NCBI RefSeq assembly: GCF_963378075.1
Contig: NZ_OY726394.1
Coordinates: 496,001 to 560,000 of the forward strand
DNA: 64,000 nt
Direction: 5' to 3'
From: Mycolicibacter sp. MU0083
GTDB lineage: Bacteria; Actinomycetota; Actinomycetes; Mycobacteriales; Mycobacteriaceae
Part shown: positions 17,236 through 27,268 of the stretch, in pieces
How the letters are laid out: every line of letters starts with the position of its first letter
Position numbering within the stretch: the first letter of the stretch is position 1
The notes under the pieces: model-generated
The model's input: only the letters and a program-made list of their open reading frames with translations
Databases searched by the model: none
What the model was told of the DNA's origin: nothing
Made by a program: the position numbers and the translations under genes

Positions 17236-18840
17236 CTACCCGATAGCGCGGTCGGAGCCCTCCCAGAACCGGGCCCGCACCGCCTTCTTGTCCGGCTTGC
17301 CCAGCCCGGTCAGCGGCAGTGCGTCCATCACGATCACCTGCTTGGGCGACTGCACCGAACCCTTGCGCTCCTTGACCGCGGCCTGGATCTCGGCGGTCAT
17401 CTGTGCGACCGCGTCGGCGTCGCTGGGTGCGTCGGCACGCAGCACCACCACCGCGGTCACCGCCTCGCCCCACTTGTCGTCGGGGGTGCCGACCACGCAG
17501 ACCTGGGCGATCGACGGGTGCTCGGCGATGACGTCCTCGACCTCGCGCGGGAAGACGTTGAAGCCGCCGGTGACGATCATGTCCTTGACCCGGTCGACGA
17601 TGAAGTAGAAGCCGTCCTCGTCCTCGCGGGCCATGTCGCCGGTGTGCATCCAGCCGTCTTTGAAGGTCTTGGCGGTCTCCTCCGGCAGGTTCCAGTAGCC
17701 ACCGGCCAACAGCGGCCCGGCGACACAGATCTCACCGGGTTCGCCCTGCGGGACGGGCTGGCCGTCTTCGCCGAGCAGGGCCACCCGGGCGTACAGCGAC
17801 GGGCGCCCGCAGGAGGTGAGCCGCTTCTCGTCGTGGTCGCCCTTGGCCAGGTAGGTGATCGCCATCGGCGCTTCGGACTGGCCGTAGTACTGGGCGAAGA
17901 TCGGGCCGAACCGCTCGATCGCCTCGGCCAGCCGGACCGGGTTGATCGCCGAGGCGCCGTAGTAGACGGTCTGCAGCGACGACAGGTCGCGGGTTCGGGA
18001 ATCGGGGTGGTCCATCAGGGCGTAGAGCATCGACGGCACCAGCATGGTGGCGGTGATGCGCTGCTCCTCGATGACGCGGAGCACCTCGGCCGGGTCGAAC
18101 TTGGCCAGCACCACCATCTCGCCGCCCTTGACCAGGGTGGGGGTGAAGAACGCCGCGCCGGCGTGCGACAGCGGTGTGCACATCAGGAACCGTGGGTTGT
18201 CCGGCCACTCCCATTCCGCCAGCTGGATCTGCGTCATGGTCGCGATGTTGCCGGTCGTGCCGATCACGCCCTTGGGCTTGCCGGTGGTGCCGCCGGTGTA
18301 GGTCAGGCCGTTGATGTGGTTCGGCGGAAGGTCGGCGACGACCAGCGGCTTGGGCTCGTGCTTGGCCGCCTCGGCCGCCAGGTCGACCGCGACGTCGGCC
18401 AGCGCCTCGGGCACCGGGCCGATGGTGAGGATCTTCTTGAGCGTCGGCACCTTCTCCAGCAGCCCCAGGGCGCGTTCGGTGAACGCCGGGGTGGGGTCGA
18501 TGATCAGTGCGCTGGCTTCGGCGTCGGTGAGCACGTAGGCGTGGTCGTCGAGCGAGCCGAGCGGGTGCAGGGAGGTGCGCCGGTAGCCCTGGGTCTGGTT
18601 GGCGCCGAGGATCATCAGCACCTCGGGGCGGTTCAGCGACAGCAGGCCGGCGGTGACGCCCGCCCCGGCGCCCAGCGCCTCGAACGCCTGGACGTACTGG
18701 CTGACCCGTTCGGCCATCTGGCCGCCGGTCAGTGTGGTGTCGCCGAGGAACAGCACGGGCCGGTTCTTGTGCCGTTTGAGGGAACCCACCAGCAGGTGGC
18801 CGTTGTGGCTAGGGTTTCGCAGCGCCAGTTGCTCGTCCAT
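17236..18840 (-). CDS. fadD8: Fatty acyl-CoA ligase FadD8
   Basis: A 534-residue ANL-superfamily ligase. The P-loop is LTYTGGTTGKPKG (near residue 190), the A5-type motif is YYGQSEAPM, the hinge region is GFYFIVDRVKDMIVTGGFNVFPREVED, and the C-terminal catalytic Lys lies in GLGKPDKKAVR. Probably activates a fatty or related acid with ATP and CoA. It is the ortholog of Rv0551c by position. Lies between menB and a WS/DGAT gene on the same strand. Confidence 0.9.
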   Translation of the reverse strand: MDEQLALRNPSHNGHLLVGSLKRHKNRPVLFLGDTTLTGGQMAERVSQYVQAFEALGAGAGVTAGLLSLNRPEVLMILGANQTQGYRRTSLHPLGSLDDHAYVLTDAEASALIIDPTPAFTERALGLLEKVPTLKKILTIGPVPEALADVAVDLAAEAAKHEPKPLVVADLPPNHINGLTYTGGTTGKPKGVIGTTGNIATMTQIQLAEWEWPDNPRFLMCTPLSHAGAAFFTPTLVKGGEMVVLAKFDPAEVLRVIEEQRITATMLVPSMLYALMDHPDSRTRDLSSLQTVYYGASAINPVRLAEAIERFGPIFAQYYGQSEAPMAITYLAKGDHDEKRLTSCGRPSLYARVALLGEDGQPVPQGEPGEICVAGPLLAGGYWNLPEETAKTFKDGWMHTGDMAREDEDGFYFIVDRVKDMIVTGGFNVFPREVEDVIAEHPSIAQVCVVGTPDDKWGEAVTAVVVLRADAPSDADAVAQMTAEIQAAVKERKGSVQSPKQVIVMDALPLTGLGKPDKKAVRARFWEGSDRAIG

Positions 18841-18915
18841 CCCGTCAGACTAGAACGTGTTGCAATTCCGTGTGGCCTTGGCCTCCGAATCCAGGCAGCG
18901 CCATACGACGCCGTG

Positions 18916-20379
18916 TCACCCGGCGACGCGGGCCCGGGCCGCGTCCAGCAATTCCTCGACGGCCTCGCGCAGGCACTGCTCGTAGAACTCGGGGTCGGGC
19001 AGGGCGGTCCGGTCGGCGGTGAAGCAGAACGTCACCCGGTTGCCGTAGCTGCCGATGCCGTTGTTGAGACCCATCCCGTCGAGCACCGGGCCCAGGCCGG
19101 TGGTGTCGACCATCTGCGCACCGCAGAAATACATCGGCGTCAGCGGCCCGGGGACGTTGCTGACCAGGGTGTGGGCGGCCACCGTGCGTCCCCGCCGGCT
19201 CAGGGTCCGCACCAGGGCCCGCTGCACGGTGCCCATCAGCCCGCCGAGGGCCTCCTCGGACATCGCGATCAGCGACCGGACGGGGTTGGCGCCGGATTCC
19301 TTGACGTGCGCGGTCGACGTCACGATGCGCGCCAGCCGGGCCAGCGGGTCGGCTTCGTCGGTCGCCATCGTGATGGGCGCCACCGAGTACTCGTTGCCAC
19401 TGGTCCCGGTGCTGGTCTCGGCGCCGGCGTGGCCGCTGGCACGGGTGGTGGTCGGCCGGATCGAGATCGGCATCATCGCCACCATCGCGTCGTCGGGCAG
19501 TTCGTCCTTGTCCAGCAGGTAGCGGCGGATGGCGCCGCCGACGATCGCCAGGCCGATGTCGTTGATCTTGGCCTCCGGCAGCGCGGTGCGGATCTCCTTG
19601 AGCACGTCCAGCGTCGTGTAGGCGGTGCCGAAGACCCGGTGCGGCGACACCACCTGGTTGAAGCGGGTCGCCTTCGGCAGCGACGCCGGCGAGGTGACGT
19701 CGGGATCGCGGTTGTCCGACACCAGGGTGGGCACCTGAAGCACCACCTTGCCGACCTGGCCCAGCACCTCGAAGGGCCGGATGACGCCGTGCTGCGCGGC
19801 CCGGCTCAGCAGATCCAGATCGGACGGGACGGGGTCGGGTTCCCAGTGGTACCCCTCGGGCGGCGGTGGGGGTGCCCCGTCGGGTTCGTGGGTGTGGATC
19901 GCGGTGAGGATCTCCGCGCCGGCGACGCCGTCGATGGCGGCGTGGTGGATGCGCAGGAACACCGCGAAGGCGCCGTCGGGCAGTTGCTCGACGCCGTCGA
20001 GCCCGTCGATCAGGTACAGCTCCCACGGCGGCCGGGTCAGGTCCAGCGGCCGGGCGTGGATCCGGGCGATCTGGGTGCACAGCTGCCGCCAGCTGCCCGG
20101 CCGGGGCAGCGCGATGTGCCGGACGTGGTACTCCAGGTCGAAGTCGCCGTCGCGGATCCACCAGGGCCGATCGGCGCCGAACGGTACATGCACCAGCCGT
20201 TCGCGGAAGCTCTCGGCGACGTGCAGGCGCGCCCGGACGTATTCGAGGGCCTCCTCGTAGCCGACCGGCTTGCCGCCGCGGGTGGCCGGGTCGTAGATGC
20301 CGACGATGCCGATGGTGTTGTGCGCGGTCGCGGTGTCCAGCGACACCATCGTCCAATCAGCGCTGGACAGTTGGCGCAT
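18916..20379 (-). CDS. WS/DGAT family O-acyltransferase
   Basis: A 487-residue wax ester synthase/diacylglycerol acyltransferase. The catalytic HHxxxDG motif reads HHAAIDG (near residue 143), and the conserved NVPGP and the late GxxxN-like NNGIGSYGNRV segment are present. Such enzymes make triacylglycerol or wax esters from acyl-CoA; mycobacteria carry many paralogs. It is not at this place in M. tuberculosis. It starts 75 nt upstream of fadD8, and the two could work together on acyl-CoA. Confidence 0.9.
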   Translation of the reverse strand: MRQLSSADWTMVSLDTATAHNTIGIVGIYDPATRGGKPVGYEEALEYVRARLHVAESFRERLVHVPFGADRPWWIRDGDFDLEYHVRHIALPRPGSWRQLCTQIARIHARPLDLTRPPWELYLIDGLDGVEQLPDGAFAVFLRIHHAAIDGVAGAEILTAIHTHEPDGAPPPPPEGYHWEPDPVPSDLDLLSRAAQHGVIRPFEVLGQVGKVVLQVPTLVSDNRDPDVTSPASLPKATRFNQVVSPHRVFGTAYTTLDVLKEIRTALPEAKINDIGLAIVGGAIRRYLLDKDELPDDAMVAMMPISIRPTTTRASGHAGAETSTGTSGNEYSVAPITMATDEADPLARLARIVTSTAHVKESGANPVRSLIAMSEEALGGLMGTVQRALVRTLSRRGRTVAAHTLVSNVPGPLTPMYFCGAQMVDTTGLGPVLDGMGLNNGIGSYGNRVTFCFTADRTALPDPEFYEQCLREAVEELLDAARARVAG

Positions 20380-20388
20380 CGGTCCTCC

Positions 20389-21465
20389 TCACGTTCGGCA
20401 CGGCGAGTGTTGCAGTCCGTCGGCGGCCAGCACCGACGCGATGTGGTCGTCGTAGTCGGGTCCGCGCCACGCGGTGACGTGGCCGCGCGGACGCCAGCTG
20501 ATCGACGGCTCGCCCCAGTGCCGCCAGAGCGCGACCGCACCGCGCGGCGGCGCGATCCGATCCACCCGGCCGGCCACGATGTGGCGCCGCGGGTGGGGGA
20601 CCAGGCACGGTGCGGCCAGCGGCGAGACCACCAGATGCGCCAGCGCCGCCCGGTAGTCGTGCACCCGCCGGTGCAGGCGGCGTTTGGCCGGCGTGACCGG
20701 CAACGCGTCGCGCATCGAGGCGGCCAGGTCGCCGGTCGGCACCACCGCGATCAGGCTGGCCAGGTCACCGTCGAGGGTGGACAGCAGGTTGGCGACGTAG
20801 GAGCCCAGCGACACCCCGAGCAGGCCCACCGCGGGCGCCCGCTGCTCGTCGCGCAGCCACGCCAGCAGCCGGCGGACATCCCACACCGCCTGGGTGAGCC
20901 CCAGCACGTTGTTGGTCGCGAACACATTGGAGGCGAACTGCCGCGGCGGCGAGAACCCGCAGGACCGCGGGCCGTGCAGCGGCAACACCGGCAACGCGAC
21001 GTTGATCCCGAGTTCTTCGTGCAGGCGGCGCACCCGCAGCATCTTCACGTCGCCCGGGCGCCCCATGCCCTGGCCGTGCACGGCCACCAGCCACGGCCGC
21101 GGGGTGCCGCGGTGACGCAGCAGCCGGACCGGTACCCGCTCGTTGGCGTGCAGCGACAGCCAGCGCCGGGCGCCGGGCTCGCCGGCCTCGGGACGCCAGT
21201 CGCTGTCGAACCAGGCGACCTCGACCCCCGGCGCCCGGTCCGGGGCCAGGGTGATCCGCACGTCGTCGGGGGCCGCGGGGGTGCGGTGCCGGCCTGCCGG
21301 GTCGTCGAGCCAGCCGGCGTCGCGGTAGTAGCGCACTGCGGCATCGAGTTCGGCGGACGCCGCCGCGTAGTCCGCCGGTGAGCCGAGCGAGGACAACAGC
21401 GGTATCGGGGCGGCGACCAGCGCATCGAGGGTGGCGGCCATGCCCAGGCCGATCGAGGGCCTCAT
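20389..21465 (-). CDS. Alpha/beta hydrolase fold protein
   Basis: About 358 residues. Visible features are a strand WLVAVHGQGMG (oxyanion region), the nucleophile elbow GVSLGS near residue 226 and a late His in PRGHVTAW. The frame is open far upstream across the menC gene on the other strand; ATG 21465 is the first sensible start (MRPSIGLGM). It ends 9 nt before the WS/DGAT start, so the two probably form an operon, which suggests an esterase or lipase acting on lipids. It occupies the place of the amidohydrolase Rv0552 but is not related to it. Confidence 0.82.
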   Translation of the reverse strand: MRPSIGLGMAATLDALVAAPIPLLSSLGSPADYAAASAELDAAVRYYRDAGWLDDPAGRHRTPAAPDDVRITLAPDRAPGVEVAWFDSDWRPEAGEPGARRWLSLHANERVPVRLLRHRGTPRPWLVAVHGQGMGRPGDVKMLRVRRLHEELGINVALPVLPLHGPRSCGFSPPRQFASNVFATNNVLGLTQAVWDVRRLLAWLRDEQRAPAVGLLGVSLGSYVANLLSTLDGDLASLIAVVPTGDLAASMRDALPVTPAKRRLHRRVHDYRAALAHLVVSPLAAPCLVPHPRRHIVAGRVDRIAPPRGAVALWRHWGEPSISWRPRGHVTAWRGPDYDDHIASVLAADGLQHSPCRT

Positions 21466-21558
21466 CGCCGGTGCCCGCCGCCGCCGGGGGTCCGCGGCCG
21501 TGCCGCGCCCCGGTGAAAGGGTTCTGCGCCCTGCCGCATGGTCTGAGAACCTACAGCT

Positions 21559-22530
21559 ATGTCGAACTCCTCGCTGCCGGATCTGCTGGAGCGCCTGCAT
21601 GTGGTCGCGCTGCCGATGCGGGTCCGGTTTCGCGGCATCACGGTGCGGGAAGTGGCGCTGATCGACGGCCCGGCGGGCTGGGGCGAGTTCGGCGCGTTCG
21701 CCGAGTACGCGCCACCGGAGGCCGCCCATTGGCTGGCCGCCGCCGTCGAGGGCGCCTACCGGCCGCCGCCCCCGGCGCGCCGCGACCGGATTCCGATCAA
21801 CGCGACCGTGCCCGCCGTCGACGCCGCCCGGGTGCCCGAGGTACTGGCCCGGTTCCCCGGCGCCCGCACCGCCAAGGTCAAAGTCGCCGAACCCGGCCAG
21901 GCCCTGGCCGACGACGTCGCCCGGGTGGCGGCGGTACGCGCGCTGGTCCCCACCGTGCGGGTCGACGCCAACGGCGGCTGGAGTGTCGAGGAAGCCGTGC
22001 GGGCCAACACCGCGTTGACCGCCGGCGGCCCGCTGGAATACCTCGAACAGCCCTGCGCCACCGTCGCCGAACTCGCCGCGCTGCGCCGCCGGATCGACAC
22101 CCCGATCGCCGCCGACGAGAGCATCCGCAAGGCCGACGACCCGCTGGCCATCGCGAACGCCGGCGCGGCCGACATCGCCGTCCTCAAAGTCGCACCGCTG
22201 GGCGGTGTTTCGGCACTGCTGTCGATCGCCGACCAGATCGGCATGCCGGTGGTGATCTCCAGCGCCATCGACTCCGCGATCGGGATCGCCGCCGGTCTGC
22301 ACGCCGCCGCCGCCCTGCCGGACCTGCAGCACGCCTGCGGGCTGGGCACCGGATCGCTGTTCGTCGAGGACGTCACCGAACCGGTGCGGCACGACGACGG
22401 CTACCTGCCGGTGGCGCCGGTGGTCCCGGACCCGGCCCGGCTGCAGGCGCTGGCCGCGGCCCCGGAACGACGCCAGTGGTGGATCGACCGGATCCGGGCG
22501 TGCTACCCGCTGCTACCGCGGCAGCGTTAG
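21559..22530 (+). CDS. menC: o-succinylbenzoate synthase MenC
   Basis: A 323-residue enolase-superfamily enzyme that dehydrates SHCHC to o-succinylbenzoate. The catalytic KVKV motif is near residue 113, and Mg ligands appear in VDANGGW, YLEQP and ADES, followed by the second lysine in LKVAPLGG. ATG start, no obvious Shine-Dalgarno sequence. Divergent from the alpha/beta hydrolase gene. Corresponds to Rv0553. Confidence 0.93.
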   Translation: MSNSSLPDLLERLHVVALPMRVRFRGITVREVALIDGPAGWGEFGAFAEYAPPEAAHWLAAAVEGAYRPPPPARRDRIPINATVPAVDAARVPEVLARFPGARTAKVKVAEPGQALADDVARVAAVRALVPTVRVDANGGWSVEEAVRANTALTAGGPLEYLEQPCATVAELAALRRRIDTPIAADESIRKADDPLAIANAGAADIAVLKVAPLGGVSALLSIADQIGMPVVISSAIDSAIGIAAGLHAAAALPDLQHACGLGTGSLFVEDVTEPVRHDDGYLPVAPVVPDPARLQALAAAPERRQWWIDRIRACYPLLPRQR

Positions 22531-23216
22531 AAACCGGGCAGCCGGGCGTCGATACCGTTGGCGATGGTGACGGCCTCGTCGCTGACGTAGAGCTTGCAGG
22601 CCAGCACGTCGATCGCCACATTGTTGGTCACCCGCAGTGCCCGCTGGCACGACCAGCCGGCGCTGTCGTCCTGATGCTGGGTCATCCACACCGTGGAGTC
22701 GACGTCGGCGACCCGGTCGAACGTCCAGGGTGTGTCGGAGTAGCCGTCGTTGATGGTGGCGAAAGTCCTTTCGCCGCAAGGGTTCCAGCGACCGGCCGTC
22801 GTCTCGAAGAAGTTCCGGGCCGCATCGCGGGTGGGGAACGCGGTGGCCGCCTGGATCACGAAATGGTCCTGGGCGGTCTCGGTCAGGCTCTGGGAGATGG
22901 TCGCCGACCAGTCGGTGCCGGCGTACACCGACTTCTCCACCGGCATCCAGGCCGGCATGCAGTCCGCGTCGGGGAATTGCGGGCCGACGTCGAACATCCG
23001 CGACCGGGAGTCTTTGACCCGCATCGCCGGCGAGCCCATGATGTCGCCGACGGTGGTGGCCTCCAACAGCAGATCCGGCAGCATCGAGGCCGGTACCGGC
23101 CGCGGCCCGTCGTGGTCGGCGGGGACCGCCAGGCCCGCGGTCACCCGCGCACAGCCCGTCGGCACGGCGCAGGCCAACACCAGCGCACACACCCATCCGA
23201 CGTGTCGTGCCCGCAT
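22527..23216 (-). CDS. Putative lipoprotein with PknH-like extracellular sensor domain
   Basis: A 229-residue exported protein. The signal sequence (MRARHVGWVCALVLA) ends near a Cys (ACAVPTGC) that may be lipidated, though the lipobox is not canonical. The remaining domain contains four spaced cysteines (ADCMP, NPCGE, WSCQR, LACKL) and W/D patterns typical of the PknH_C-like sensor domain of mycobacterial lipoproteins such as LpqQ/LppH types. Start at ATG 23216, with GGGGGACGG upstream. Its 3' end touches that of menC (4-nt overlap). Ligand unknown. Confidence 0.72.
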   Translation of the reverse strand: MRARHVGWVCALVLACAVPTGCARVTAGLAVPADHDGPRPVPASMLPDLLLEATTVGDIMGSPAMRVKDSRSRMFDVGPQFPDADCMPAWMPVEKSVYAGTDWSATISQSLTETAQDHFVIQAATAFPTRDAARNFFETTAGRWNPCGERTFATINDGYSDTPWTFDRVADVDSTVWMTQHQDDSAGWSCQRALRVTNNVAIDVLACKLYVSDEAVTIANGIDARLPGF

Positions 23217-23274
23217 CACCGTCCCCCAGCTGCGCAGTTGCGATCCTGACACCATAGGGCGTCCAGCGGTCGCG

Positions 23275-23280
23275 TACCTT
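23275..23280 (+). promoter_or_regulatory. -10 element for leaderless bpoC
   Basis: TACCTT fits TAnnnT and lies exactly 7 nt before GTG 23288, the spacing expected when transcription starts at the start codon. No Shine-Dalgarno sequence is present. Confidence 0.5.
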
Positions 23281-23287
23281 CACTCTG

Positions 23288-24118
23288 GTGACCAACCTCG
23301 CTTACGACGACCGTAATCAGGATGGGGAGCCGGTGCTGTTCATCGCCGGGCGCGGTGGAGCCGGCCGCGGCTGGCACCTGCACCAGGTCCGCGAGTTCCA
23401 GCTCGCCCGCTACCGCCCGATCACCTTCGACAATCGCGGTATCGGCGCCACCGAGAACGCCTCGGGCTTCACCACCGAGACCATGGTGGCCGACACCGCG
23501 GCGCTCATCGAATCGCTCGACGCCGGCCCGGTCCGCATCGTCGCGGTGTCGATGGGATCGTTCATCGCCCAGGAACTGATGCTGGCCCGGCCCGACCTGG
23601 TGAAATCCGCGGTGCTGATGGCCACCCGCGGCCGCCACGACCGGGCCCGCGACTTCTTCTACTCCGCGGAGGTCAAGCTCGCCGAGGCCGGGGTCGAGCT
23701 GCCCGCCGAATATGAAGCCAAAGTGCGCCTGCTGGAAAGTTTTTCACCCAAGACGCTCAGTGACGACGCGGCGATCAAGGACTGGATCGCGATGTTCACC
23801 ATGTGGCCGGTCAAGAACACACCCGGATTGCGCTGCCAACTCGACGTGGCGCCGCTGACCAACCGGCTGCCGGCCTACGCCAACATCACCCAGCCGGTGC
23901 TGGTGATCGGTTTCGCCGACGACGTCGTCACCCCGGCCCATCTGAGCCGCGAGGTCGCCGACGCCATCCCGGGGGCGCGCTACCTGGAGATTCCCGACGC
24001 CGGGCACCTCGGGTTCATCGAGAAGCCCGACGAGGTCAACAAGGCCGCGCTGGAATTCCTCACCGAGATCGACGGCAAGCCGTTCCGGTGGGCGCCGCTG
24101 CCCGCCGGGCACGACTAA
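23288..24118 (+). CDS. bpoC: Alpha/beta hydrolase BpoC, possible MenH-type enzyme
   Basis: A 276-residue alpha/beta hydrolase with oxyanion-side motif [11 protein letters not shown], nucleophile elbow VSMGSF (Ser near residue 98), Asp in GFADDVVTP and His in DAGHLGF. It is annotated in M. tuberculosis as a putative bromoperoxidase (Rv0554). Its place directly before menD suggests the SHCHC synthase (MenH) step, which I infer from context only. It starts at GTG 23288 and probably is leaderless. Confidence 0.87.
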   Translation: MTNLAYDDRNQDGEPVLFIAGRGGAGRGWHLHQVREFQLARYRPITFDNRGIGATENASGFTTETMVADTAALIESLDAGPVRIVAVSMGSFIAQELMLARPDLVKSAVLMATRGRHDRARDFFYSAEVKLAEAGVELPAEYEAKVRLLESFSPKTLSDDAAIKDWIAMFTMWPVKNTPGLRCQLDVAPLTNRLPAYANITQPVLVIGFADDVVTPAHLSREVADAIPGARYLEIPDAGHLGFIEKPDEVNKAALEFLTEIDGKPFRWAPLPAGHD

Positions 24119-24121
24119 CCT
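24116..24121 (+). promoter_or_regulatory. -10 element for leaderless menD
   Basis: TAACCT overlaps the bpoC stop codon and lies 7 nt before ATG 24129. This favours ATG 24129 over GTG 24123 as the menD start and indicates that menD can be transcribed on its own. Confidence 0.5.
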
Positions 24122-24128
24122 GGTGCCG

Positions 24129-25784
24129 ATGACCAACCCCTCGACGGCACAGGCGCGCATCGTCGTCGACGAGCTGATCCGCGGCGGTGTCCGCGACGTG
24201 GTGCTGTGCCCGGGATCGCGGAACGCGCCGCTGGCGTTCGCACTGCACGACGCCGATCAGGCCGGCCGACTGCGTCTGCACGTGCGCATCGACGAACGCA
24301 CCGCCGGGTATCTGGCGATCGGGCTGGCGGTCAGTGCGGGCGCACCGGTCTGTGTGGCGATGACGTCGGGGACCGCGGTGGCCAACCTGGGGCCCGCGGT
24401 GGTCGAGGCCAACTATGCGCGGGTGCCGCTGATCGTGCTGTCGGCCAACCGGCCCTACGAGCTGCTGGGCACCGGCGCCAACCAGACCATGGAGCAGCTC
24501 GGGTACTTCGGTACCCAGGTGCGGGCCACCATCAGTTTGGGGCTGGCCGAGGACGCGCCGGAGCGGATGGCCGCCCTCAACGCCACCTGGCGGTCGGCGG
24601 TTTGTCGAGTGCTGGTGGCCGCCACCGGTTCTCGCACCGCCAATGCCGGTCCGGTGCAGTTCGACATCCCGCTGCGTGAGCCGCTGGTGCCCGACGCCGG
24701 CGCGGACGGCTCGCCGGTGCCGGCCGGCCGCCCGGACGGCCGGCCCTGGACACTGACCCCGCCGGTCACCTTCGATCAGCCGCTGGAGATCGACCTGACA
24801 CCGGACACCGTGGTGATCGCCGGGCACGGTGCCGGGGTCCACCCGAACCTGGCCGCGCTGCCCACGGTGGCCGAACCCACCGCCCCGGCGCCGGCGAATC
24901 CGCTGCACCCGCTGGCGCTGCCGCTGCTGCGCCCGCAGCAGGTGATCATGGCCGGCCGGCCCACCCTGCACCGGCCGGTCTCGGCGCTGCTGGCCGACCC
25001 GACGGTGCCGGTCTACGCGTTGACCACCGGGCCGCGCTGGCCGGACGTGTCGGGCAACTCGCAGGCCACCGGCACCCGCGCGGTGGTCTCCGGAGCACCG
25101 GATGCGGCCTGGCTGCGCCGCTGTGCCGAACTCAACGCGCATGCGAACGCCGCGGTGCGCTCGCAGTTGGCCACGCACGCCCACACCACCGGTCTGCACG
25201 TGGCCGCCGCCGTCGTCGACGCGCTGCGCCCCGGCGACCAGCTGGTGTTGGGGGCGTCGAACCCGGTGCGCGACGCCGCGCTGGTGGGTCTCGGCGGCGC
25301 AAACGACGCCGGGGGTGTGACGGTGCGCTCCAATCGGGGCGTGGCCGGCATCGACGGCACGGTGTCCACCGCGATCGGTGCCGCGCTGGCCCACGAGGCG
25401 CGCAACCCCGAGGCCCGCACCGTCGCACTGATCGGGGACCTGACCTTCGTCCACGACAGCTCCGGGTTGCTGATCGGGCCCACCGAACCGCGACCGCGGC
25501 AGTTGACCATCGTGGTCTCCAACGACAACGGCGGCGGCATCTTCGAGCTGCTCGAACAGGGCGATCCGCGGTTCCACGACGTCTCGTCGCGGATCTTCGG
25601 CACCCCGCACGACGTCGACATCGCCGCACTGTGCCGCGCCTACCACGTCGACTTCCAGCAGGTTGAGGCCGACGACCTGCCGGACGCGCTCGCCGAATCC
25701 GCCGGCGGGGTACGGGTGCTGGAGGTCAAAGCCGACCGCACCTCGCTGCGCAGCCTGCACGCCGCGATCAAGGCCGCCCTGTGA
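24129..25784 (+). CDS. menD: SEPHCHC synthase MenD
   Basis: A 551-residue thiamine-diphosphate enzyme that adds 2-oxoglutarate-derived succinic semialdehyde to isochorismate, the first committed step of menaquinone synthesis. The N-terminal domain has [12 protein letters not shown] and the catalytic-Glu region RIDERTAGY; the ThDP/Mg motif spans [10 protein letters not shown] to [10 protein letters not shown] near residue 460. ATG 24129 is preferred to GTG 24123 because of the -10 position. The stop overlaps the next start (GTGA). Corresponds to Rv0555. Confidence 0.94.
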   Translation: MTNPSTAQARIVVDELIRGGVRDVVLCPGSRNAPLAFALHDADQAGRLRLHVRIDERTAGYLAIGLAVSAGAPVCVAMTSGTAVANLGPAVVEANYARVPLIVLSANRPYELLGTGANQTMEQLGYFGTQVRATISLGLAEDAPERMAALNATWRSAVCRVLVAATGSRTANAGPVQFDIPLREPLVPDAGADGSPVPAGRPDGRPWTLTPPVTFDQPLEIDLTPDTVVIAGHGAGVHPNLAALPTVAEPTAPAPANPLHPLALPLLRPQQVIMAGRPTLHRPVSALLADPTVPVYALTTGPRWPDVSGNSQATGTRAVVSGAPDAAWLRRCAELNAHANAAVRSQLATHAHTTGLHVAAAVVDALRPGDQLVLGASNPVRDAALVGLGGANDAGGVTVRSNRGVAGIDGTVSTAIGAALAHEARNPEARTVALIGDLTFVHDSSGLLIGPTEPRPRQLTIVVSNDNGGGIFELLEQGDPRFHDVSSRIFGTPHDVDIAALCRAYHVDFQQVEADDLPDALAESAGGVRVLEVKADRTSLRSLHAAIKAAL

Positions 25785-26314
25785 GACTGCCCGATCTGCG
25801 ATCCAGCCGGGTCGTGCAGGCGCTGAAACCATTGCTGCGCAGCCTGATCCACGGCAACGGTGAGCTGCCCCGAGACTCGGTGGCCGGCCGGGTGTTGCGG
25901 TGGTCGCGCACCGGCGTGCTGATCCTGGTGGCGGTGGTGACGTTGCAGTCGGTGCTGCTGGTGGCCGGGGCGTGGCGCAACGACCTCACCATCGAACGCA
26001 ACATGGGGGTGGCCGAGGCGGAGGTGCTCAACGCCGGATTCCGGCGTTCCACCATCGAATTCGTCACGCCCGAACGCATCACCTACCGCCCGGAACTCGG
26101 GGTGCTGTATCCATCCGAATTGGCAACCGGCATGCGGATTTACGTCGAGTACGACAAATCCGACCCGGACCTGGTGCGGGTCCAGCACCGCACCGCCGTG
26201 CTGGCCGTCATCCCGGCCGGCTCCGTGGCGATGCTCGCCTGGCTGGTCGGGATCGCCGCGCTGGCGGCGATCAATCTGGTCGAACGACGCTGGGGGCGCG
26301 ACCGGGCTTGCTAG
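25781..26314 (+). CDS. DUF3592-like membrane protein (Rv0556)
   Basis: A 177-residue protein with two membrane segments (about residues 45-65 and 145-165) flanking an extracytoplasmic domain with a YPSEL..G..IYVEYD pattern, as in DUF3592 proteins. GTG 25781 overlaps the menD stop, so it is coupled to menD. Ortholog of Rv0556. Role unknown. In M. tuberculosis the mannosyltransferase Rv0557 follows; here that gene is missing. Confidence 0.82.
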   Translation: MRLPDLRSSRVVQALKPLLRSLIHGNGELPRDSVAGRVLRWSRTGVLILVAVVTLQSVLLVAGAWRNDLTIERNMGVAEAEVLNAGFRRSTIEFVTPERITYRPELGVLYPSELATGMRIYVEYDKSDPDLVRVQHRTAVLAVIPAGSVAMLAWLVGIAALAAINLVERRWGRDRAC

Positions 26315-26338
26315 GCTGCGACGAATTTTCGCGCAGCT

Positions 26339-26355
26339 CGCTTACCGGGTAAGCG
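26339..26355. promoter_or_regulatory. Perfect 7-bp inverted repeat before the Excalibur gene
   Basis: CGCTTAC-CGG-GTAAGCG, 29 nt before ATG 26384. It is either an operator or a hairpin ending the menD-Rv0556 transcript. There is no T-run. Confidence 0.35.
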
Positions 26356-26383
26356 GCGGCCCTCAACGATGAGGAGTCCCTTC

Positions 26384-26590
26384 ATGATCCGTCGTGCCGT
26401 AGTCCTGGCCGGTCTCGCGGCCTGCGGGGCCGGAATCGCACTCGCGCCCGTCGCCGCGGCAGATCCCTACTACAAGAACTGCACCGCAGCCCGGGAGGCC
26501 GGTGCGGCACCGCTCTACGAAGGCGATCCCGGTTACCGAACGGAACTGGACCGCGACGGCGACGGCATCGCCTGCGAACCGAAGCGCTAG
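26384..26590 (+). CDS. Secreted Excalibur calcium-binding domain protein
   Basis: A 68-residue protein: a signal peptide (MIRRAVVLAGLAACGAGIALAP, cut after AAA or ADP) and one Excalibur domain. The domain has YYKNCTAAREAG at its start and the EF-hand-like DRDGDGIACE at its end, with two cysteines likely paired. ATG 26384 is chosen because GAGGAG lies 7 nt upstream; ATG 26369 five codons earlier lies before that site. Its stop overlaps the convergent DsbA-like gene by 4 nt. Target unknown. Confidence 0.85.
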   Translation: MIRRAVVLAGLAACGAGIALAPVAAADPYYKNCTAAREAGAAPLYEGDPGYRTELDRDGDGIACEPKR

Positions 26591-27231
26591 CCGCCCGACA
26601 CCAACCGGTTCAGCCAGCCGGCGTCGTCGGTGTCCACCAGGGTCTTGGAGTTCAGGTCGAACACCGTCGGGGTGCCCGGCCGGTCCGGGTTCGCCGCCAC
26701 CAGCTGCACCCGGTTGAAGGCGTTCATCGAGGTGGGCTCCACCGCGGGCTGACCGGCCGCGATCCGGTCGACGACATGCGCGGGCAGTCCGCTGTCGCGG
26801 GCGGTCGCCGCGATCTCTTCGTTGCTGGGCGCGCCGCCCTTGCGGTACAGGTTGTTCACGAAGCCCTGGTAGGCCACCGCGGAGGTGGCCGGGTCGGCGG
26901 CGGACATCAGTGCGTTGCCGACCCGCGCCGAGACGTCGTTGTGGCGGCGGGCGTCTAAGAACGTCATCCACCGGTACGTCACCGCGACTTCCCCGGCGGC
27001 CAGTCGCCGGCTCAGCTCACCGCCGGAGTCCGCCTCGAACTTCGCGCACTCCGAGCACTGCGGGTCGCAGAAGATCTCCAGCTGCACCGGGGCGGCGGCC
27101 GATCCGGCCAGCACCCCGAAGTGATCGGCGCTGAGCGCCGTGCCCGGTGCTGCGGGGTCGGCGGCCGTCGGGCCCGCCAATCCCACGCCGAAGACCACCA
27201 GTGCTACCAATGTGCCCAGCCAAGACCGCAT
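26587..27231 (-). CDS. Exported DsbA-like thiol oxidoreductase
   Basis: A 214-residue protein with a signal sequence ([20 protein letters not shown]) and a thioredoxin fold. The motif FCDPQCSEC gives a CSEC active site near residue 67, and the cis-Pro region is GTPTVFDLN. It resembles the mycobacterial DsbA/DSBA-like secreted proteins that form or reshuffle disulfides outside the membrane. ATG 27231 gives the signal peptide; an in-frame GTG 60 nt upstream overlaps the menG promoter. Divergent from menG with 37 nt between starts. Confidence 0.85.
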   Translation of the reverse strand: MRSWLGTLVALVVFGVGLAGPTAADPAAPGTALSADHFGVLAGSAAAPVQLEIFCDPQCSECAKFEADSGGELSRRLAAGEVAVTYRWMTFLDARRHNDVSARVGNALMSAADPATSAVAYQGFVNNLYRKGGAPSNEEIAATARDSGLPAHVVDRIAAGQPAVEPTSMNAFNRVQLVAANPDRPGTPTVFDLNSKTLVDTDDAGWLNRLVSGG

Positions 27232-27255
27232 TCCACCAACCCTATCGGAGACGAG

Positions 27256-27261
27256 TAGCGT
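27256..27261 (+). promoter_or_regulatory. -10 element for leaderless menG
   Basis: TAGCGT lies 7 nt before GTG 27269, which fits a leaderless message and supports this start over any upstream codon in the same open frame. Confidence 0.5.
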
Positions 27262-27268
27262 CGACCGG

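Noticed and set aside
16267..21381. A 1704-codon open plus-strand frame across menB, fadD8 and the WS/DGAT gene
   Set aside because: Antisense of three well-supported genes; high GC content removes stop codons in this frame, and the translation has the His/Arg/Gly-rich bias of a shadow.
20389..22392. N-terminal extension of the alpha/beta hydrolase over menC
   Set aside because: The extension overlaps the well-supported menC gene on the other strand and gives no recognisable protein; the natural start is ATG 21465.
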